A DNA stretch of 43,663 nt. Origin: Amphibacillus jilinensis Y1. Its GTDB lineage: Bacteria; Bacillota; Bacilli; Bacillales; Amphibacillaceae. The stretch spans positions 32,598 through 76,260 of the forward strand of contig NZ_JH976444.1 in NCBI RefSeq assembly GCF_000306965.1, read 5' to 3'. Position numbers and translations under genes: made by a program. Below are positions 39,321 through 43,663 of the stretch, in pieces; position 1 is the first letter of the stretch, and the number at the start of each line of letters is the position of its first letter. Below the pieces are notes generated by a model. The model was not told the DNA's origin and searched no databases. It was given only the letters and a program-made list of their open reading frames with translations.

Positions 39321-40739
39321 TTACGCCATCCATTCTGTGTGGAAAGTTCCTTCTTTATCAATACGCTGATACGTATGAGCACCAAAATAATCACGTTGGG
39401 CTTGGAGTAAATTAGCTGGCAATGTTTCCGTTCGATAACTATCATAATAAGCAAGTGCACTCGCAAAACCTGGAACTGGAATACCTCGCTCCATTGCAAT
39501 TGCTAAAACTTTTCTTAAAGATGTTTGATAGTTCTCAACAATGTCTTTAAAGTACTCGTCTAACATAAGATTAGCCAGATGTGGATCACGATCATAGGCA
39601 TCCTTGATTTTTTGCAGGAATTGCGCCCGAATAATACAACCACCTCGGAAAATCATTGCAATTTCACCATAATTTAAATCCCAACCTTGCTCTTCTGATG
39701 CTGCACGCATTTGAGCAAATCCTTGGGCATATGAAGTAATTTTACTCATATAAAGGGCTTGACGAATCGCCTCAATTAATTCCGTCTTATCACCTTGATA
39801 TGGCATATCCTGAGCGGATGGCCCACTTAAAACCTGACTTGCTTTAACACGTTCATCTTTCATTGCTGAAATAAAACGAGCAAAAACAGATTCCGTAACA
39901 ACTGGAAGCGGTACACCAAGGTCTAATGCACTTTGACTTGTCCATTTCCCTGTACCTTTCTGACCAGCTGTATCAAGGATAACATCAACCATCGGCTTAC
40001 CCGTTTCATCATCTGTTTTTGTAAAAATATCAGCAGTGATTTCAATTAAGTAGCTATCCAATTCACCTTTATTCCATTCTGCAAAGACGTTATGAAGTTC
40101 ATCTGCAGATAGGCCAAGAATATGCTTTAACATAAAATAAGCCTCACTAATTAATTGCATATCCCCATATTCAATACCATTATGCACCATTTTTACATAA
40201 TGACCGGCACCGTTAGGGCCAATATAAGTCACACAAGGATCACCATTAACTTTAGCAGAAATAGCTTCGAAAATAGGTGCAACACGATCATAGGCAGCTT
40301 TTTGTCCACCAGGCATAATAGAAGGACCTTTTAATGCTCCCTCTTCACCGCCAGATACACCTGTTCCAATGAAATGAATACCTGATTGATCTAACTCTTT
40401 ATTACGACGAATCGTATCCTCAAAGAAAGTATTTCCACCATCAATGATAATATCTTCATCATCTAATAATGGTTTAAGCGTCTCTATCGTTTTATCTGTT
40501 GCTGGTCCTGCTTTAACCATTAACATAATTTTACGTGGCTTTTCTAATGAATCAACAAATTCTTCAATGGTGGTTGCCCCAAAGAAATGCTTCCCCTTTG
40601 CTTCGTTAGCCATGAAGTCTTCTGTTTTTTTATACGTACGGTTAAAAACAGATACAGAATAGCCTCTGCTTTCAACATTCAAGGCAAGATTTTTTCCCAT
40701 AACGGCTAAACCGATGACACCAAATTGTTGTTTTGACAT
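39321..40739 (-). CDS. gnd: 6-phosphogluconate dehydrogenase, decarboxylating (NADP type)
   Basis: A 472-aa enzyme that oxidises and decarboxylates 6-phosphogluconate to ribulose-5-phosphate. The N-terminal Rossmann motif [20 protein letters not shown] is at 6-25 and is followed by [11 protein letters not shown], the arginine/threonine pattern of NADP-specific enzymes. The family signature [15 protein letters not shown] is near 255-269. [18 protein letters not shown] is the substrate loop. The C-terminus has the usual [11 protein letters not shown] with a short tail. The start ATG 40739 follows AAAGGAG. A promoter lies 40 bases upstream and a strong terminator downstream, so the gene is a single unit. 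Confidence 0.97.
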   Translation of the reverse strand: MSKQQFGVIGLAVMGKNLALNVESRGYSVSVFNRTYKKTEDFMANEAKGKHFFGATTIEEFVDSLEKPRKIMLMVKAGPATDKTIETLKPLLDDEDIIIDGGNTFFEDTIRRNKELDQSGIHFIGTGVSGGEEGALKGPSIMPGGQKAAYDRVAPIFEAISAKVNGDPCVTYIGPNGAGHYVKMVHNGIEYGDMQLISEAYFMLKHILGLSADELHNVFAEWNKGELDSYLIEITADIFTKTDDETGKPMVDVILDTAGQKGTGKWTSQSALDLGVPLPVVTESVFARFISAMKDERVKASQVLSGPSAQDMPYQGDKTELIEAIRQALYMSKITSYAQGFAQMRAASEEQGWDLNYGEIAMIFRGGCIIRAQFLQKIKDAYDRDPHLANLMLDEYFKDIVENYQTSLRKVLAIAMERGIPVPGFASALAYYDSYRTETLPANLLQAQRDYFGAHTYQRIDKEGTFHTEWMA

Positions 40740-40776
40740 GCTTTTTTATCTCCTTTATCTATGTAATACTAGTTCT

Positions 40777-40805
40777 ATCATACGTGGAAATAGATGTTTT
40801 CGCAA
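40777..40805 (-). promoter_or_regulatory. Sigma-A promoter of gnd
   Basis: On the minus strand TTGCGA (40800-40805), a 17-base spacer and TATGAT (40777-40782), about 38 bases before the start codon. Confidence 0.55.
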
Positions 40806-40918
40806 CTTTGACAGATCGAACTATCCCCCCCTATATACTAACTTATAATAGATTAGATAGCGATGCAATTAAATTTTTGAAAAATTCTATCATTTGTTTT
40901 AAAAAGTTAAAGTTTAAG

Positions 40919-41068
40919 ATAAAACACCCCTCAATTTAGTGGGACTTTTTGCTCTTCGCCGATTGATTGTTAATTAAGTGGATCTCCGTTATTATCCAGC
41001 TATAATAGATTTAATGGTGTTTTCCATTTTGAGAGGGGATGTTTTACCGACGGTTATCTGTGATAAAA
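40919..41068 (+). repeat. Repeat A, copy 15 (overlaps a coding end)
   Basis: Head ATAAAACACCCCTCAATTTA at 40919, arm GATTGATTG, core AAGTGGATCTCCG, CCATTTTGAGAGGGGATG, tail TTTTACCGACGGTTATCTGT and GATAAAA ending at 41068. The tail encodes the last residues and stop codon of the minus-strand HAD gene at 41044. It makes up half of the gap between gnd and that gene. Confidence 0.9.
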
Positions 41069-41790
41069 TGTTCAATAGCATGTGCCGCTCCGTCTTGATC
41101 AAGCTCATCTGTCACCCAATCTGCCCGTTCCTTAACAAGCGCTTGGGCATTTCCCATGGCAACACCTACACCAGCTGCTTCAATCATTTTTAAATCGTTA
41201 ATGCTGTCACCGACCGCCATTACCTGAGAAAAATCCAAATCTAATTGTTGTAGTAAAAAGTCAATCGCCGCAGCCTTGTGTGTACCTTTGGCATTTAATT
41301 CAATATTAGTCAAACTTGAATTACTGAGCTCAATGGTAGGCAGTTGTCTGAATTGCTCTTGCATTGCTGTTCTAATGGTATCATCTTCAACATCAAAACC
41401 AAATTTAATCCATTGATGTGCTAAATAATTATCAGGTAGTACTTCTCGATAAACTTTCTCATGGGAGACTAACCAATAAAATGTTTGATTTTGTTTATGG
41501 ATCTCGATAATTTTTTCAACAGTTGCTTGGTCAATTGCTTGTCGTTTTAATAATTCCCCATCTCTTGTCCAAATTTCCCCACCATTTAAGGTAATCATAT
41601 AGTTCACCCCTAATTGTTCAGCAAGTGGGAGACTTGTTGAACGATGTCTTCCTGTTGAAATGACGACTTCTACCCCTTGTTGTTGTGCTTTCTTGATAGC
41701 AGTAACCGTCGCTTCAGTCGCTCGTTCACCACCATGACTGACCAGTGTGCCATCTAAATCTAGTGCAACCAGTTTAAGTTCTTTATTCAT
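41044..41790 (-). CDS. Cof-type HAD-IIB phosphatase, C-terminus in Repeat A
   Basis: A 248-aa cytoplasmic haloacid dehalogenase-type phosphatase. Motif I is LVALDLDGTLVS (about 8-19), motif II VVISTGRHRST, motif III KGTHKAAAIDFLL with the conserved lysine, and motif IV VMAVGDSINDLKMIEAAGVG. The type IIB cap lies between. Substrates of this family are sugar phosphates or other small phosphates; none can be named. The last eight codons (HFITDNRR) and the stop are formed by the inverted tail of Repeat A copy 15, so the C-terminus seems to have been replaced by the repeat. The start at 41790 follows AAGGGGGAAAC; an in-frame ATG at 41838 is not well placed. Confidence 0.85.
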   Translation of the reverse strand: MNKELKLVALDLDGTLVSHGGERATEATVTAIKKAQQQGVEVVISTGRHRSTSLPLAEQLGVNYMITLNGGEIWTRDGELLKRQAIDQATVEKIIEIHKQNQTFYWLVSHEKVYREVLPDNYLAHQWIKFGFDVEDDTIRTAMQEQFRQLPTIELSNSSLTNIELNAKGTHKAAAIDFLLQQLDLDFSQVMAVGDSINDLKMIEAAGVGVAMGNAQALVKERADWVTDELDQDGAAHAIEHFITDNRR

Positions 41791-41942
41791 AAATGTTTCC
41801 CCCTTTTCTCTCGTCACTTTAACTATAGCATGACCCAATAGCCACGTGAACCATTATGCTAATGCTTGGCACTTCATTTCAAAAAATAACACATCCTTTG
41901 CATAGTCAATGCTCAAGCACAGGCATTTATCAGTTCGTTAAT

Positions 41943-41971
41943 TTGACAATAAGCAAGTTATAAGAGATAAT
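41943..41971 (+). promoter_or_regulatory. Strong promoter facing right in a gene-free region
   Basis: TTGACA (41943-41948), a 17-base spacer and GATAAT (41966-41971). The nearest coding genes on both sides are on the minus strand, so the transcript would be non-coding or antisense to nothing annotated. Confidence 0.65.
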
Positions 41972-41977
41972 AGGCTT

Positions 41978-42318
41978 TAGGCTTCGCCAAAGAAGCAAGG
42001 GTAAAATAATGGCATCTGCCAAATGTTTTTAAAAAATTTTGAAACGGAACGCAAGATTAATAAAGAAAAGCACCATTATGCTGGTGTTAAATTAAGCAAG
42101 ACTTATTCACACTGGATCGACTTAGGAGTCGTAAGGATATAAGAGAGGTAGGGCTTATATCGTTTAGGTTAAAACATTCCAGGTGGAGACAACCGCGGCA
42201 ATTAAATAAGGATGAGGGTTACTTCAAACAAGTAAACAAATAATCCATTAAATTTTATTTAATCATTTTACACTTGCAACATTCATGGGGGCACTTTTCT
42301 TTTGAAAAGTGCCTCTTT
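41978..42318 (+). ncRNA. Candidate structured RNA with a series of hairpins
   Basis: The stretch from the plus-strand promoter to a terminator-like hairpin holds several perfect hairpins: GCTTC/GAAGC (41981-41995), TGGCA-TC-TGCCA (42010-42021), CACCA/TGGTG (42071-42086), CGACT-TAGG-AGTCG (42118-42131), GATATAAG/CTTATATC (42136-42161) and GGCACTTTTC/GAAAAGTGCC (42290-42313). The only open frame of note is a 39-codon ATG frame near 42023 (MFLKNFETERKINKEKHHYA) without a ribosome binding site. I do not recognise the region as tmRNA, RNase P RNA, SRP RNA, 6S RNA or a common riboswitch. About 340 nt in length. It could also be a decayed gene. This also accounts for most of the 533-base gap. Confidence 0.45.
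42290..42318 (+). terminator. Terminator-like hairpin before the SDR gene end
   Basis: GGCACTTTTC (42290-42299), loop TTTT, GAAAAGTGCC (42304-42313), then TCTTTCC. On the plus strand it could end the candidate RNA; on the minus strand it follows the SDR stop codon by ten bases but without a T-run. Confidence 0.6.
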
Positions 42319-42323
42319 CCAAT

Positions 42324-43121
42324 TCACATCAAGGTTCCACCAGAAATTTTTAATGACTCTCCTACAATATTTTTTACGGCATCTGTCAAAAGAAACGCGA
42401 TTGCATTCCCCACCTCTTTTGGGGTCGTCATTCGACCTGATGGAATAGTCTCTTGTACAGCTGTCAACGTTTCCTGATAGGATAAACCATTTCGTTCCCC
42501 TTTATCACTAAGAATACGATAAGCCATTTCCGTATCGACAAACCCTGGGCATACCGCATTCACACGAATATTGTGTTTAATGGCTTCAATAGCCATCGAT
42601 TGGGTCCAGCCCATCATGGCAAACTTGGTTGAGGCATAGGCACTATTTCCGTGCGTACCACGCAGACCAGATAATGATGCAACGTTAACAATATTACCGG
42701 TTTTCTTCTCCAACATTTTAGTATAAATCAACTGTGTTAAACTAAAGGCTGCTAGATAATTAATCGTCATCAATTCACTTATCGATTCCACATCTAACTG
42801 CTCAACGATCGTCCCTTTTGTTAGACCTGCACTATTGACTAAATCAGAAATAAAACCCAATTTCTGCTCAGCTCCCGCAACAAGTTGCTCTCGATCATCA
42901 GCTTGTGTGATATCTGCTTGTGCAACATAAAGTGACGCAGGATCCATCACTTGCTTTAAGTCATCTTGCAGTTGCTTTAGCTTTTCACCATTCCTCCCTG
43001 TAATCGTTAGTCTTGCTCCCATATCAGCCACGACTTTCGCCGTCTCAAACCCGATCCCACCAGTTGCACCAGTTATCAGAACATGTCTTCCTTTTAAAGC
43101 ATCACTTGCAAAAATGGTCAT
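42324..43121 (-). CDS. SDR-family NAD(P)-dependent oxidoreductase
   Basis: A 265-aa classical short-chain dehydrogenase. The cofactor motif ITGATGGIGFETAK (TGxxxGxG) is at about 16-29, NSAGL corresponds to the NNAG motif near 92, the catalytic serine lies in IVNVASLSGLRG, and YASTKFAMMGW holds the YxxxK pair (about Y160, K164). VNAVCPGFVDTEM follows. The fold fits 3-oxoacyl-ACP reductase-like or acetoacetyl-CoA reductase-like enzymes, but no biosynthetic neighbours allow a choice. The NSAG variant in place of NNAG is a small departure from the usual sequence. GGAGGT precedes GTG 43124 by six and ATG 43121 by nine bases; the ATG is given here. It stands alone. Confidence 0.87.
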   Translation of the reverse strand: MTIFASDALKGRHVLITGATGGIGFETAKVVADMGARLTITGRNGEKLKQLQDDLKQVMDPASLYVAQADITQADDREQLVAGAEQKLGFISDLVNSAGLTKGTIVEQLDVESISELMTINYLAAFSLTQLIYTKMLEKKTGNIVNVASLSGLRGTHGNSAYASTKFAMMGWTQSMAIEAIKHNIRVNAVCPGFVDTEMAYRILSDKGERNGLSYQETLTAVQETIPSGRMTTPKEVGNAIAFLLTDAVKNIVGESLKISGGTLM

Positions 43122-43202
43122 CACAGCTTACCTCCATAATGTTTTAATGATTCGCTGATTCTATTACCCACTTAACCACCGAATAAACCATTTCTCGCCA
43201 GA

Positions 43203-43449
43203 GTTAGCTTCGACAACCAACAGGCACTTGCCGAAGTGGATCTTCAGCTCGCGCTTTTCCCATAGGAGTCTACGGGACTGCTGGGTGCTTGAGCCATTCT
43301 TGTGTAGAATGTTTAACTTTAACTGCAAAAAAACATATAGAAAGAACCGTCATATCAAATGGAGAAAGCCAATGGATGAGACGCCTTGAGGAATAGCATC
43401 AGCCTCAGGCTAGAGCGTCACTATTTTACGACGTAAGGAGTGAAAATAG
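43203..43449 (-). repeat. Long inverted repeat D, right copy (contains half of Repeat B)
   Basis: The reverse complement matches 22061-22305 with roughly ten differences by eye. It keeps the Repeat B first half (GACTCCTATGGGAAAAGCGC, GAGCTGAAGATCCA, stem CTTCGG...CGAAG) but stops at GAAGCTAACT, so the second flank TTAGCTGAAGCC is lost. Confidence 0.9.
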
Positions 43450-43460
43450 TGACGTTTTTG
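43416..43460 (+). terminator. Terminator-like hairpin at the end of repeat D
   Basis: CGTCACTATTTT (43416-43427) and AAAATAGTGACG (43443-43454) are perfect 12-bp arms, followed by TTTTTG. No gene reads into it from the left on the plus strand, so it is probably a part of the repeat. Confidence 0.6.
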
Positions 43461-43626
43461 TGCTGGTGGGTGAAAGTCTTTGCTGACAGAGCGAGTTAAT
43501 ACTCGTATTTGGAACTCGTATAAGTAATTATGAAATTCGTTATACAGAAGAAAAGAGATTAAAAACGGATTATTTTCATGTGTTTAGTCAGATTAAAACG
43601 CTAATAAAACGGAAGTGAAAGACGAC
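43461..43626. other. Spacer to the right edge
   Basis: No gene or clear signal is visible. With repeat D and the edge fragment of Repeat B it completes the 540-base gene-free right end; any next gene starts outside the window. Confidence 0.4.
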
Positions 43627-43663
43627 GACTCCTGCGGGATCAGCACGCGTCCGAAGATCCACT
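43627..43663 (+). repeat. Repeat B fragment cut by the right edge
   Basis: GACTCCTGCGGGATCAGCAC followed by GCGTCCGAAGATCCACT matches the first half of Repeat B (compare GACTCCTATGGGAAAAGCGC and GCTGAAGATCCACT in copy 2). The apical stem and second half lie outside. Confidence 0.65.

Noticed and set aside
689-41068. Repeat A as a CRISPR array or classical MITE
   Set aside because: Copies are dispersed, not regularly spaced, and the ends are direct motifs with no terminal inverted repeats.
41978-42318. tmRNA, RNase P RNA, SRP RNA or 6S RNA in the 42-kb gap
   Set aside because: None of the hallmark sequences of these RNAs (tmRNA start and tag, RNase P core blocks, 6S bubble) could be found.

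Overview
The window looks like chromosomal DNA of an AT-rich, endospore-forming member of the Bacillaceae. The evidence is a run of genes with clear Bacillus-type relatives: pdaA (spore cortex), yfkD, yfkJ-yfkI-yfkH, mreBH, clpE with CtsR operators, pfeT with PerR and Fur boxes, yutF, ydbC and sdpR/sdpI, plus a collagen-like surface or exosporium-type protein. A genus cannot be fixed from sequence reading alone. No phage, integrase, complete insertion sequence, CRISPR array or rRNA was seen.

Layout. 0-6 kb: a collagen-like protein cut by the left edge, a tRNA-Ala(GGC), a Vga-type ABC-F ribosome-protection gene behind a transcription attenuator, and a five-gene cassette sdpR-sdpI-yxlE-like-ABC ATPase-ABC permease with an autoregulatory-looking operator. 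6-15 kb: an amidinotransferase-fold hydrolase, clpE, an unrecognised TPR-like protein, and the polyphosphate pair ppx-ppk. 15-22 kb: pdaA, a Na+/H+ antiporter-family protein, a 49-aa SE1561-like protein, a MscS channel, yfkD, an OsmC-like protein without its first cysteine, and an MFS transporter. 22-29 kb: a repeat-rich gap, an amino-acid ABC permease and binding protein without an ATPase, pfeT, and a redox-type HxlR regulator divergent from an LLM flavin oxidoreductase and an FMN reductase. 29-43 kb: yfkH-yfkI-yfkJ, a PAS-GGDEF-EAL protein, plsC, mreBH, EIIA-Glc, ydbC, yutF, zwf, gnd, a Cof-type HAD phosphatase, a possible new structured RNA, and an SDR.

How genes work together. zwf and gnd supply the oxidative pentose phosphate pathway from opposite strands. 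ppx and ppk turn over polyphosphate. clpE, pfeT, the HxlR unit and OsmC form stress-response units. The vga-like gene and the sdp cassette lie side by side as a defence or immunity region.

The most striking feature is the intergenic DNA. About fifteen copies of one ~150-bp repeat (called Repeat A here) sit between genes in both orientations. One copy forms the C-terminus and stop codon of a gene, one pair is in tandem, and short copies look like internal deletions. A second family (Repeat B) keeps fixed flanks around an apical hairpin whose sequence changes while its pairing is kept. A ~245-bp copy pair lies inverted at 22.1 and 43.3 kb. Other candidates for new biology are a promoter-to-terminator unit of hairpins at 41.94-42.32 kb and the attenuator ahead of the ABC-F gene.
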